DNA from: Candidatus Coatesbacteria bacterium RBG_13_66_14
Lineage (GTDB): Bacteria > RBG-13-66-14
DNA: 5,714 bases
Assembly (NCBI GenBank): GCA_001774505.1
Contig: MFAF01000094.1
Coordinates: 1 to 5,714 of the forward strand
Reading direction: 5' to 3'
Shown: in pieces, positions 1 to 5,685 of the stretch
Layout: each line of letters starts with the position of its first letter
Numbering within the stretch: the first letter of the stretch is position 1
Made by a program: the position numbers and the translations under genes
Notes under the pieces: model-generated
The model's input: only the letters and a program-made list of their open reading frames with translations
Database searches by the model: none
Told to the model about the DNA's origin: nothing

Positions 1-956
1 CACACCGGCCAGGTCAAAGTCGGCCCGGTCGCGCTCCAGACCAACGGGAAGAGCCCCAGCACAACCCCGCAGGTCGCCAGCACCGCCCGGGCGCCGAAGC
101 GGTCCATCGCCCGACCCCAGAAGCGGTTGGTGACCAGGATCGCCACCGTCACGATGACGCAGTACGCCTGGATGGTGGTGTAGGAAAATCCGAGGTAGTT
201 CAGGGCGTGGGGCAGGAAGAAGGGCCCGCCCACGCCGAGAGCGAAGTTCCAGCACACGACGGCGAAGAGGAACCGCCGCAGGTTGTCGTTGTCCACGGCG
301 TCCCGCAGCCCCTGGAAAATGTTGAACTCGGTCCTGTTCGAGCGGGGTGAGGACGGGTAGCGGGACAGGAGGTATACGCTCACCGCGCCGGCCGCCACGG
401 CCGCGCCGAAAACGATGAGGTGCCCGAGGGCGAGGTTGTCCTCCCCCAGGAGGTCCACGAGCCCCGCGGCGCCCAGACCGGCGGCGAGCCCCGTGGCGCC
501 GGTGAAGATGTTGCGGGTGCCGAAGTACCTTCCCCGGATGGTGACCGGAACGAAGTCGGCGGACCAGGAAACCCAGGCGTTTTCCAGGGGCGCCGCGAAA
601 GCGTAGCTGACGGCCGCGGTGAACAACAACAGCATGAGCCGAGAACCCGAGTCCAGCGGCAGGAACAGGAGCACCGCCGGGACGACCCACACCATGCGGT
701 GCACTGTGGAGGTCCACACGAAAATCGGCCGGTGCCGCACCCCCCGGGAGATGAGATACGCCGAGAGGAGCTGGAGGGGGCGAAAGAGGAACGGCAGGGA
801 GCCCAGGAGCCCCAGCATGAGCTCGTCGGCCCCCAGCTTGATGGCGAAGCCGGTGAAGACGACGCCGGCGGCGATGGAAAGGTGGAACTGGGCCAGGCAG
901 CCTTCCCAGGTGCAGAGGTTGAGATCGTGCTTGAGCTGCCCGCGGTCGAACTCCAC
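1..956 (-). CDS. MFS transporter, C-terminal part beyond window edge
   Basis: Inner-membrane transporter of the major facilitator superfamily; substrate unknown. The minus strand is open for 318 codons and runs off position 1, so about the last quarter to third of a usual 400-450 residue protein is missing. Hydrophobic segments lie near residues 20-40, 46-69, 78-100, 106-130, 151-172, 178-197, 229-255 and 262-280, with a ninth beginning near 291. The loop at residues 132-149, ending RGRYFGTRN, resembles a cytoplasmic-loop signature seen in a group of prokaryotic MFS proteins (WxxDxxPxxxRGRYFGxRN). The GRAMDRFGAR stretch (281-290) is the second-half copy of MFS motif A. I chose GTG at 956 because GAAGGG lies 6 nt upstream. 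An in-frame TTG at 962 overlaps the previous stop but sits too close to that site. The stop of the phosphatase gene is 2 nt upstream, so translational coupling is likely. Family call is firm; the link to histidine-pathway compounds is inference from operon position. Confidence 0.88.
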   Translation of the reverse strand, partial: MEFDRGQLKHDLNLCTWEGCLAQFHLSIAAGVVFTGFAIKLGADELMLGLLGSLPFLFRPLQLLSAYLISRGVRHRPIFVWTSTVHRMVWVVPAVLLFLPLDSGSRLMLLLFTAAVSYAFAAPLENAWVSWSADFVPVTIRGRYFGTRNIFTGATGLAAGLGAAGLVDLLGEDNLALGHLIVFGAAVAAGAVSVYLLSRYPSSPRSNRTEFNIFQGLRDAVDNDNLRRFLFAVVCWNFALGVGGPFFLPHALNYLGFSYTTIQAYCVIVTVAILVTNRFWGRAMDRFGARAVLATCGVVLGLFPLVWSATGPTLTWPV

Positions 957-958
957 GT

Positions 959-1606
959 TCAACCCTTCGGAAAAAGGGGCGGGAAGGTGTCCGAGCGGAG
1001 CTCGGGCGGAAGATGCCCCCGTTCGTTGAAGTAGGCGAGACTCGGGCGATCGTCGAGCCAGACGATGCCTGCGAGGGAGGCGTTGTCAAGGCGGAACCGG
1101 ACCCAGCCGTCGAAGGGGACGCCCAGAATCGCGGCGAGGAACTGTGAGAGGATGCCCCCGTGGGCGGCGACGAGGGCCCGGGCCCACTCCCCGCCCAGAA
1201 TCCTATCCGCCGCGTCCGAGGCCCGCTCGTAAACGTCCCGGCGGGACTCGCCCCCCGGGAAGCGGTACTCGCCCCGGCGGTACGCATCCGGGTCTATTTC
1301 GCGTAAAAACTCCGCGTGAAACTCGCCGTAGGTGAGGCAAGCCGCCCGACCCAGGTCTATCTCCTCCAGCTCGGCGATTATCACGGGACGCGGAAGCCCC
1401 CGCTCGAATGCGGGGGCCAAGGACGCCGCCACCCTCCCGGCCGGCGAGGCGTAAACGGCGTCAACTCCGAGGTTCACCAACGCATCGGTCAGAGCCAGGG
1501 CCTGCCGGACGCCGCGCGCGGAAAGGGGGTAGTCCGTCCGACCCTGGAGGATACCCCGCTCGTTGGCCACCGTTTCGGCGTGTCGTAAGAGGATTAGCTC
1601 GCGCAA
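959..1606 (-). CDS. Histidine phosphatase superfamily (phosphoglycerate mutase-like) protein
   Basis: A 215-residue cytoplasmic enzyme of the histidine phosphatase (phosphoglycerate mutase-like) superfamily, expected to dephosphorylate a small phosphorylated metabolite through a phosphohistidine intermediate. The N-terminal LRHAET motif (residues 7-12) carries the catalytic His9; the common form is RHGET. QGRTDYPLSARG (21-32) is the usual following segment. SPAGR (54-58) supplies the second phosphate-binding arginine. LEEIDLG (80-86) holds the likely acid-base glutamate, FPGGES is at 117-121, and AAHGGI (147-152) holds the second active-site His149. Length is normal. The start is TTG at 1606, six nt after the fchA stop; no ATG or GTG fits, since an earlier start would lengthen the protein past the motif's normal position near the N terminus. 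Only a poor Shine-Dalgarno match is visible, suggesting translational coupling to fchA. CobC-type alpha-ribazole phosphatases and broad GpmB-like phosphatases share these motifs, so the substrate cannot be read from sequence. Family is secure, role is not. Confidence 0.92.
   Translation of the reverse strand: MRELILLRHAETVANERGILQGRTDYPLSARGVRQALALTDALVNLGVDAVYASPAGRVAASLAPAFERGLPRPVIIAELEEIDLGRAACLTYGEFHAEFLREIDPDAYRRGEYRFPGGESRRDVYERASDAADRILGGEWARALVAAHGGILSQFLAAILGVPFDGWVRFRLDNASLAGIVWLDDRPSLAYFNERGHLPPELRSDTFPPLFPKG
963..968 (-). promoter_or_regulatory. Ribosome binding site deciding MFS start
   Basis: On the minus strand GAAGGG lies 6 nt before GTG at 956, inside the last codons of the phosphatase gene. 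The spacing favours GTG 956 over the in-frame TTG at 962, which directly abuts this site. Confidence 0.5.
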
Positions 1607-1612
1607 CTCGAC

Positions 1613-2236
1613 CTAGAGCCGCTCGTGGACCTTGGCCATGGCGGCGTTGAGATCGGTGGGAACCCCCTCGAGGAGGTTCTTGATGGTGTTCCGTGTCTCC
1701 CGAGCAAACCCCTCGTCCGTGATCCCTCCGAGGTTTATCTCCACGTTGAGAATCGCCCCGTTTATTCCGGCGGTCAACAACAGCGCGCCGACCCCGATGT
1801 CGCTGATGGCGTTCCGGTTTCCAATGAGCGCCAGCCGGGGCGCCTTGGTGAGCATGCGACGGCTCAGCCGGGCCACCTCGAGCGGCACCTCGATGGCCCG
1901 TTTCGTGCATTTCTGAACCGCGATATTGCGGGCCTTCTTCTCCTCGGGGCTCTCCTTGGGCATCCTAAAGGAGGCCATCAGGGCGTTGAAGGCCTCTGTG
2001 TCCTCGTCAATCAGCGCGCGGAGCCGATCGGCGGCCTCGGCGATCCCGGCGTTCTCCCCGGCGCACTCGTCCCAGAATTCCTCGTACCCCTTTTTCCCCG
2101 CGGTCAACTGGCAGACCATGGCCAGGAGGTTCGCCCCAAGGCTGGCCGCCAGAGCCGCCGAGGAGCCTCCCCCGGGGGCCGGTTCCTTGCTGCCGAGCTT
2201 TTTTAAAAAATCCGTGATGGTGAGGTCCGTCAGCAT
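1613..2236 (-). CDS. fchA: Formimidoyltetrahydrofolate cyclodeaminase
   Basis: A 207-residue cytoplasmic enzyme (EC 4.3.1.4) that converts 5-formimino-tetrahydrofolate to 5,10-methenyl-tetrahydrofolate and ammonia. This is the step after FtcD in histidine breakdown. It matches the cyclodeaminase domain of mammalian FTCD as a free-standing protein of usual length. Landmarks are PAPGGGS (19-25) followed by a small-residue helix, the acidic DEDTEAF segment (77-83) that holds the conserved active-site aspartate region, IEVPLEVA (115-122), and the long conserved block from GNRNAISDIG (139-148) to NVEINL (164-169). ATG at 2236 is chosen because AAGGAG lies 6 nt upstream. A GTG at 2293 would add 19 residues that do not look like the family. 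It lies 58 nt after hutI and 6 nt before the phosphatase gene. In purine-fermenting clostridia the same activity works on formiminoglycine-derived folate, but the hutI and ftcD neighbours point to histidine here. Confidence 0.95.
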   Translation of the reverse strand: MLTDLTITDFLKKLGSKEPAPGGGSSAALAASLGANLLAMVCQLTAGKKGYEEFWDECAGENAGIAEAADRLRALIDEDTEAFNALMASFRMPKESPEEKKARNIAVQKCTKRAIEVPLEVARLSRRMLTKAPRLALIGNRNAISDIGVGALLLTAGINGAILNVEINLGGITDEGFARETRNTIKNLLEGVPTDLNAAMAKVHERL

Positions 2237-2242
2237 CCGATG

Positions 2243-2248
2243 CTCCTT
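2243..2248 (-). promoter_or_regulatory. Ribosome binding site deciding fchA start
   Basis: AAGGAG on the minus strand with 6 nt to ATG at 2236. It is one of the strongest Shine-Dalgarno sites in the operon and rules in favour of the shorter fchA reading frame over GTG 2293. Confidence 0.75.
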
Positions 2249-2273
2249 CGCGTAACTGGGGGATGGGGAGCCC

Positions 2274-2295
2274 ACGCGTGTAAAGCCGCACACGT
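2274..2295 (-). other. Small inverted repeat in the hutI-fchA gap
   Basis: ACGCGTG and CACACGT pair as a 7-bp stem (one G-T wobble on the transcript) around an 8-nt loop. The repeat touches the hutI stop codon, in the only gap of notable size (58 nt) within the operon. There is no T-tract after it, so it does not look like an intrinsic terminator. It could affect mRNA stability or the hutI:fchA ratio, or be chance in G+C-rich DNA. Confidence 0.3.
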
Positions 2296-3641
2296 CAACT
2301 GAAGAGGTCCGAGAACCGTTGCGTTTTAGGTCGGGTTTCGTCGGGCTGCCGGCGCCGGTCCACCAGTCGGCCCCGCTTGATGACGGCCACGACGTGGTTG
2401 ACGCCCCAGGCGTAGATGAGGTCCTCGGGCGTGCTCACGTTCAGGATGATGATGTCGGCCTGCTTGCCCGGTTCGAGGGTGCCCACCTCTTTCTCGCGCC
2501 CCACGGCGTAGGCGGCGTTCACCGTGACGGCGTTGAGCGCCTCGCGCACCGTCAGGCCGCACCGCATCACCCCGAGCTCGAGGACCCGCCCCATGGAGAG
2601 TGTGTGGGAGGAGCCGGGGTTATGGTCCGAGGCCAGGGCGACGATGGCCCCGGCGTCCACCAGCTTGCGCCCCGGCGCATACCGGTCCTTGAACAGGAAG
2701 AAAGAGGTCGCGGGCAGGAGGACGGCCGCGGTGTTCGATTTTCCCAGAAGCTCTATCTCCTCGTCGTTCACGTAGGGCAGGTGATCCACGCTGCGGGCGC
2801 CGAGTTCCACTCCCAGGCGGGTGCCCCCCGAGGGGGAGAGCTCGTCGGCGTGCAACTTCGGTATCAAGCCGTGGGCCTGCCCCGTCTGGAGGATGCGGCG
2901 GCTCTCCTCCACGGTGAATGCGCCCCGCTCGCAGAAGACGTCGCAGAACTCGGCCAGCTCCAGGGCGGCCACCTTGGGAATCATCTTCTCGCAGACCAGG
3001 TCCACGTAACCCCCGCGGTCGTCGGCGCACTCGCGGGGCAGGGCATGGGCGCCCAGGAAGGTCGGCACCAGCTCCCAGGGACCCTCGGCGTCGAGCTCCC
3101 GGATGGCCTGGAGCTGCGTCATCTCGCTGGCCACGGAGAGGCCGTAGCCCGACTTGGCCTCGAAGGTGGTCACCCCGGCGAAAAACATGCTCCAAAGCCT
3201 TCCCCGTGCGCTCTCGACGAGGTCGGCCACGCGCATCTTCCGGGTGGCGTCCACGGTGGCCTGGATTCCGCCCCCGGCGGCGTGCAGCTCCTCGTAGCTC
3301 GCGCCGGCCAGGCGTTTCAGGAACTCGTCGGCCCGGTTCCCACCGTACACCGGGTGGGTGTGAGAATCCACCATGCCGGGCATGACTATCCCGCCCCGGG
3401 CGTCGAGGAGGGTGGTGGGGACGCCGCCCATCTGCATGATATCGGTCACGGGACCCACGGCCGTAATCCGACTGCCGGTGACGGCCACGGCTCCGTCGGG
3501 GACGGCGTGGAGATCGTCCTGCTCCGAGCCCCGCCGGGGTCCCTTCCCGGCGCAGGTCAGGACCAGCGAGGCGTTGTGGACGATCAGGTCGGGGTATCCG
3601 TCGTCCCGGGCGGTCACCTGGGGTGGCTTGGGCGGATTCAT
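2295..3641 (-). CDS. hutI: Imidazolonepropionase
   Basis: Cytoplasmic amidohydrolase-superfamily metalloenzyme (EC 3.5.2.7) hydrolysing 4-imidazolone-5-propanoate to N-formimino-L-glutamate, the third step of histidine degradation. The 448-residue product has a small N-terminal beta domain, then MPGMVDSHTHPVYGGNR (87-103) with metal ligands His94 and His96. KSGYGL (163-168) contributes substrate-binding residues, AHALP is at 199-203, and LHADE (263-267) holds ligand His264 and catalytic Glu267. VDHLPY (285-290) carries His287, and SDHNPGS (338-344) holds the metal-binding Asp339. GTLEPGKQADIIIL (387-400) is the closing beta-domain signature. It is slightly longer than the usual 400-420 residues because of about 15 leading residues and a hydrophilic stretch at 31-49. 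ATG 3641 lies 4 nt after the ftcD stop without a recognisable Shine-Dalgarno site, so expression probably depends on coupling to ftcD. An in-frame GTG at 3617 has no better site. The function call is very secure. Confidence 0.97.
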   Translation of the reverse strand: MNPPKPPQVTARDDGYPDLIVHNASLVLTCAGKGPRRGSEQDDLHAVPDGAVAVTGSRITAVGPVTDIMQMGGVPTTLLDARGGIVMPGMVDSHTHPVYGGNRADEFLKRLAGASYEELHAAGGGIQATVDATRKMRVADLVESARGRLWSMFFAGVTTFEAKSGYGLSVASEMTQLQAIRELDAEGPWELVPTFLGAHALPRECADDRGGYVDLVCEKMIPKVAALELAEFCDVFCERGAFTVEESRRILQTGQAHGLIPKLHADELSPSGGTRLGVELGARSVDHLPYVNDEEIELLGKSNTAAVLLPATSFFLFKDRYAPGRKLVDAGAIVALASDHNPGSSHTLSMGRVLELGVMRCGLTVREALNAVTVNAAYAVGREKEVGTLEPGKQADIIILNVSTPEDLIYAWGVNHVVAVIKRGRLVDRRRQPDETRPKTQRFSDLFS

Positions 3642-3645
3642 CGGG

Positions 3646-4617
3646 TTATATCTGGAAGTCTATTATCTGGGCGTTTTTCAGGTTGTCCACCTGCATGTAC
3701 CACTTGGCGGAATCCAGGAAGGCGTCGGCGGGGGCGAGGCCGACGAGCTCGGTCTGGACGATGGGGACGCCGTAGCGGGCCGCCTCGCGCCGGATGGTCT
3801 CCACGACGCGGAAGAGCGGGGTCTTGGTGTAGTCCAGAAAATTCATCGAGATTTGAACCATGCCCGTTTTCCGGGCGAAGGAGCCCCGGTGGGTGACCAT
3901 GGCGCCGCGCTCGTCGTAGCTCTTGACGGACACCGGGCCCTCCTCGTGGTCCTCGAGGTAGAAGCCCGCCCCCTGGATGTTGATGAAGCCGCCCGAGGAG
4001 CCGCGGATGGCCTTGGCGATGCGCTTGCCGATCCCGACGTCGGTGGTGCCCAGGTTGACGTTGAAGGCGATTAGAAAAGGCCGGGCACCCATGATGGTCG
4101 CGCCGGCGGTGGGGTGCGGTGAGTCCGGACCGAAATCGGGCTTCCACATCGGGTCCCGCATCTTCTCGGCGAGGCCCTCGTACTCCCCTTTGCGGATGTC
4201 GGACTGGCTCTGGCGGTGCGGGGCCGTCGCCGATTCGCGGTACAGGTACACCGGGAGGTCGAATTTCTCCGCCACGGCCAGGGCGCACTCCTTGGCCAGG
4301 TCGTCGCAGTCCGACATCTTCACGTCGCGCACCGGAACGTAGGGGCTGACGTCCACCGCGCCGATGCGCGAGTGCTCGCCCGAGTGCTGGTTCATGTCAA
4401 TGAGCTCGACGGCCCTGGCGTAGAGAGCCAGGGTGGCCTCCTTGAGTCCCTTCGGCCCGCCCACGCAGGTGATGACCGAGCGGTTGTGGTCCGGGTCGGA
4501 GGAGGAATCGAGGAGCTTGACGCCCTCGATGGACTTCAAGGGCTCGACGCAGGCCTTTACGACATCGCCCCGCCGGCCCTCGCTGATGTTGGGGACCCAT
4601 TCTATCAGCGCCGCCAT
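3646..4617 (-). CDS. ftcD: Glutamate formimidoyltransferase
   Basis: A 323-residue cytoplasmic enzyme (EC 2.1.2.5) that transfers the formimino group from N-formimino-L-glutamate to tetrahydrofolate, giving 5-formimino-THF and glutamate. It corresponds to the N-terminal transferase domain of mammalian FTCD, without the cyclodeaminase domain, which is encoded separately as fchA. Evidence: EWVPNISEGR (6-15), DPDHNRSVIT (41-50), and GEHSRIGAVDV (80-90) whose His82 matches the family's catalytic histidine (usual context HPRMGA). Further landmarks are DIRKGEYEGL (140-149), KPDFGP (159-164), HPTAGATIMGARPFLIAFNV (168-187) and ELVGLAPADAF (290-300). Between FYLEDHEEG and VQISMNFLDY about 27 residues (roughly 226-252) are present that the family pattern I remember lacks. 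The ATG at 4617 has AGGAGG 8 nt upstream. It is the first gene of the operon, behind the promoter at 4687-4695. Confidence 0.96.
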   Translation of the reverse strand: MAALIEWVPNISEGRRGDVVKACVEPLKSIEGVKLLDSSSDPDHNRSVITCVGGPKGLKEATLALYARAVELIDMNQHSGEHSRIGAVDVSPYVPVRDVKMSDCDDLAKECALAVAEKFDLPVYLYRESATAPHRQSQSDIRKGEYEGLAEKMRDPMWKPDFGPDSPHPTAGATIMGARPFLIAFNVNLGTTDVGIGKRIAKAIRGSSGGFINIQGAGFYLEDHEEGPVSVKSYDERGAMVTHRGSFARKTGMVQISMNFLDYTKTPLFRVVETIRREAARYGVPIVQTELVGLAPADAFLDSAKWYMQVDNLKNAQIIDFQI

Positions 4618-4625
4618 GTATTACC

Positions 4626-4631
4626 CCTCCT
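4626..4631 (-). promoter_or_regulatory. Strong ribosome binding site of ftcD
   Basis: A full AGGAGG consensus lies 8 nt before ATG 4617 on the minus strand. It is the strongest site in the operon and sits on the leading gene, while hutI and the phosphatase gene downstream have poor sites. Confidence 0.75.
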
Positions 4632-4659
4632 CGCACCGAAGACGTTCCCGCCGCCCGTT

Positions 4660-4673
4660 CCGCGACGGCGCGG
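4660..4673 (-). other. Short hairpin in ftcD leader
   Basis: CCGCG and CGCGG form a perfect 5-bp stem around a 4-nt loop within the predicted leader of the operon mRNA, about 40 nt ahead of ATG 4617. It leaves the ribosome binding site free. A stem this short is common by chance in G+C-rich DNA, and no riboswitch architecture is recognisable in the roughly 63-nt leader. Confidence 0.2.
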
Positions 4674-4686
4674 CCGCAAAATCGGC

Positions 4687-4695
4687 ATTATAACA
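4687..4695 (-). promoter_or_regulatory. Extended -10 promoter of the ftcD-hutI-fchA operon
   Basis: The minus strand reads TGTTATAAT, a perfect extended -10 element (TGn plus TATAAT) for the housekeeping sigma factor. No TTGACA-like -35 box is found at the proper distance; that position falls in G+C-rich sequence at the end of the preceding gene. Predicted transcription start is near 4680, giving a leader of about 63 nt before ATG 4617. The element lies 20 nt after the stop codon of the exported-protein gene, and no terminator separates the two, so read-through from upstream is also possible. Confidence 0.72.
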
Positions 4696-4715
4696 CGCGG
4701 GCGGGCGGCCCCGAG

Positions 4716-5561
4716 TCACTCCACGGTGAAGCCCCCGGAGGCAGCCTCGGCGCCGTCGAGCTTCACCTGGACGCGCCACTCGCCGGCCTGCCAGGTGCCG
4801 GGCTCGGTGTAGCCCTTGCCGCCGATGACGCGCAGGGTGTTTTCCCCTTCACCGAAGGCGGCTGGACGCACCTCCTCCCACCGCACCCCGCCGTCCGGGG
4901 CGGTCCAGACCACGGTGACCTCGTGGGCCTCCTCCGGGCCGGCCTCCTCCCGCTCGAGATTCAGGACCCACACGACCATCTCGGTCTCGGCCTGATCGAA
5001 GCTCGCCGCGGGGGCGGAGTAATCGCCGTGGCGGTAGAAGTCGAGCGAGACGACCTCGGGCGGGCGCGCCGTCGGCTCCACTTCGACCACGACCGTCGCG
5101 CCCGACTCGGCGCCTATCGCCTCGGCCAGGGCCTTGGCCAGGTCCCGGCAGGCCCAGGGCAGCTCGGCCGTCGTCCCCACCGTCACCGTCTCGCCCAGGA
5201 CCGCCTCGGAGGATTCCACGGCCACCAGGCGGACCGCCAGGGTGTACGTCTCGCCCAGGGCGGAGAGCGACCCCACGGCGATGTAGTCGGCGCCGGTCAG
5301 CGCGCCGAGCTCGGCGGCCTCCCCGGCCGTCATGCCCGCCGTGGTGAGAGACCACTCCTCGATCACCCGCGCCAACTGCGACCGCTCGATGACACGCACA
5401 CCGGGGAGACCGATGAGCTCCGTACGCAGAATTTCCGCCACCGCCAGGGCCTGGTCGGGGAAGACGCCCAGGGACTGGAGGTCGGTGACGGCCAGTGTTA
5501 TCGGCTCGGCGGCCATCGTAAAACCTACGAATAGCAGAGGGACGAAACCCGCCGCGCGCAT
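4716..5561 (-). CDS. Exported protein with CsgG/LpoB-like N-terminal region, function unknown
   Basis: A 281-residue protein with a short N-terminal hydrophobic stretch (residues 3-18) ending in small residues, read as a Sec signal peptide with cleavage near 17-19. No lipobox cysteine is present, so it should be periplasmic or secreted rather than a lipoprotein. Residues 20-130 show a pattern resembling the CsgG/LpoB-type fold: LAVTDLQS (23-30), a helix ending EILRTEL (43-49), VRVIERSQLARVIEEW (55-70), then LGALTGADYIAVGSLS (85-100) and TYTLAVRLVAVES (105-117). After a linker near 150-170, residues 171-281 are beta-rich and end in a sandwich-like pattern (GTWQAGEWRVQVKLDG, 255-270). The ATG at 5561 has AAGGGGG 7 nt upstream and a promoter just before that. 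The gene has its own promoter and no obvious tie to histidine breakdown. The fold assignment is a pattern judgement. Confidence 0.78.
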   Translation of the reverse strand: MRAAGFVPLLFVGFTMAAEPITLAVTDLQSLGVFPDQALAVAEILRTELIGLPGVRVIERSQLARVIEEWSLTTAGMTAGEAAELGALTGADYIAVGSLSALGETYTLAVRLVAVESSEAVLGETVTVGTTAELPWACRDLAKALAEAIGAESGATVVVEVEPTARPPEVVSLDFYRHGDYSAPAASFDQAETEMVVWVLNLEREEAGPEEAHEVTVVWTAPDGGVRWEEVRPAAFGEGENTLRVIGGKGYTEPGTWQAGEWRVQVKLDGAEAASGGFTVE

Positions 5562-5568
5562 CGCAACA

Positions 5569-5575
5569 CCCCCTT
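5569..5575 (-). promoter_or_regulatory. Ribosome binding site of the exported-protein gene
   Basis: AAGGGGG on the minus strand with 7 nt to ATG 5561. Given the -10 element at 5585-5590, it occupies much of a leader only about 17 nt long. Confidence 0.6.
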
Positions 5576-5584
5576 TTACGGCCG

Positions 5585-5593
5585 ATTATAGCA
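5585..5593 (-). promoter_or_regulatory. Extended -10 promoter of the exported-protein gene
   Basis: The minus strand reads TGCTATAAT, again a perfect extended -10 element, with no good -35 box 16-18 nt upstream (the 17-nt position reads GGGAAC). Predicted start is near 5578, so the mRNA leader would be only about 17 nt and consist mostly of the Shine-Dalgarno site. Confidence 0.72.
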
Positions 5594-5600
5594 CCAAATC

Positions 5601-5617
5601 GCCGGTGGTTCCCCGGC
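5601..5617. repeat. Inverted repeat over the -35 position
   Basis: GCCGG and CCGGC flank a 7-nt spacer just upstream of the -10 element, at the place where a -35 box would lie. It may be an operator half-site pair, or simply chance in G+C-rich sequence. No regulator is encoded in the window. Confidence 0.2.
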
Positions 5618-5685
5618 GGCTCGGACGTTCAGTGTGGCCCTGTAAAACGAGTCCTCCACGGGTCGCCGTTACTACCCTCAACCTT

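Noticed and set aside
420..1034. A 204-codon plus-strand frame opposite the MFS gene
   Set aside because: Its translation is rich in E, G, P, Q and R without domains, while the minus strand encodes a clear MFS protein with transmembrane segments throughout the same stretch.
2237..2293. Longer fchA product starting at GTG 2293
   Set aside because: The added 19 residues do not resemble the family N terminus, and AAGGAG is ideally placed for ATG 2236.
2319..3896. A 525-codon open frame on the plus strand opposite hutI and the end of ftcD
   Set aside because: It is antisense to genes of certain identity, its translation is low-complexity (rich in G, H, V, L, R) with no motif, and long antisense frames are expected in codon-biased high-G+C DNA.
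4618..4680. Riboswitch or folate-sensing leader ahead of ftcD
   Set aside because: The leader is about 63 nt with only one 5-bp stem, too short and simple for known tetrahydrofolate or other riboswitch classes.
4660..4715. Intrinsic terminator between the exported-protein gene and ftcD
   Set aside because: The gap is G+C-rich but has no stem followed by a T-tract in the minus-strand direction; the only A+T-rich stretch is the promoter -10 element.
4216..4812. A 198-codon plus-strand frame across the ftcD start, promoter and end of the exported-protein gene
   Set aside because: It crosses a promoter and two genes on the opposite strand, has no ribosome site and no family resemblance.
4923..5534. 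A 203-codon plus-strand frame opposite the exported-protein gene
   Set aside because: The product is G, R and H rich with no recognisable domain. The minus-strand gene has a signal peptide, ribosome site and promoter in the right order.
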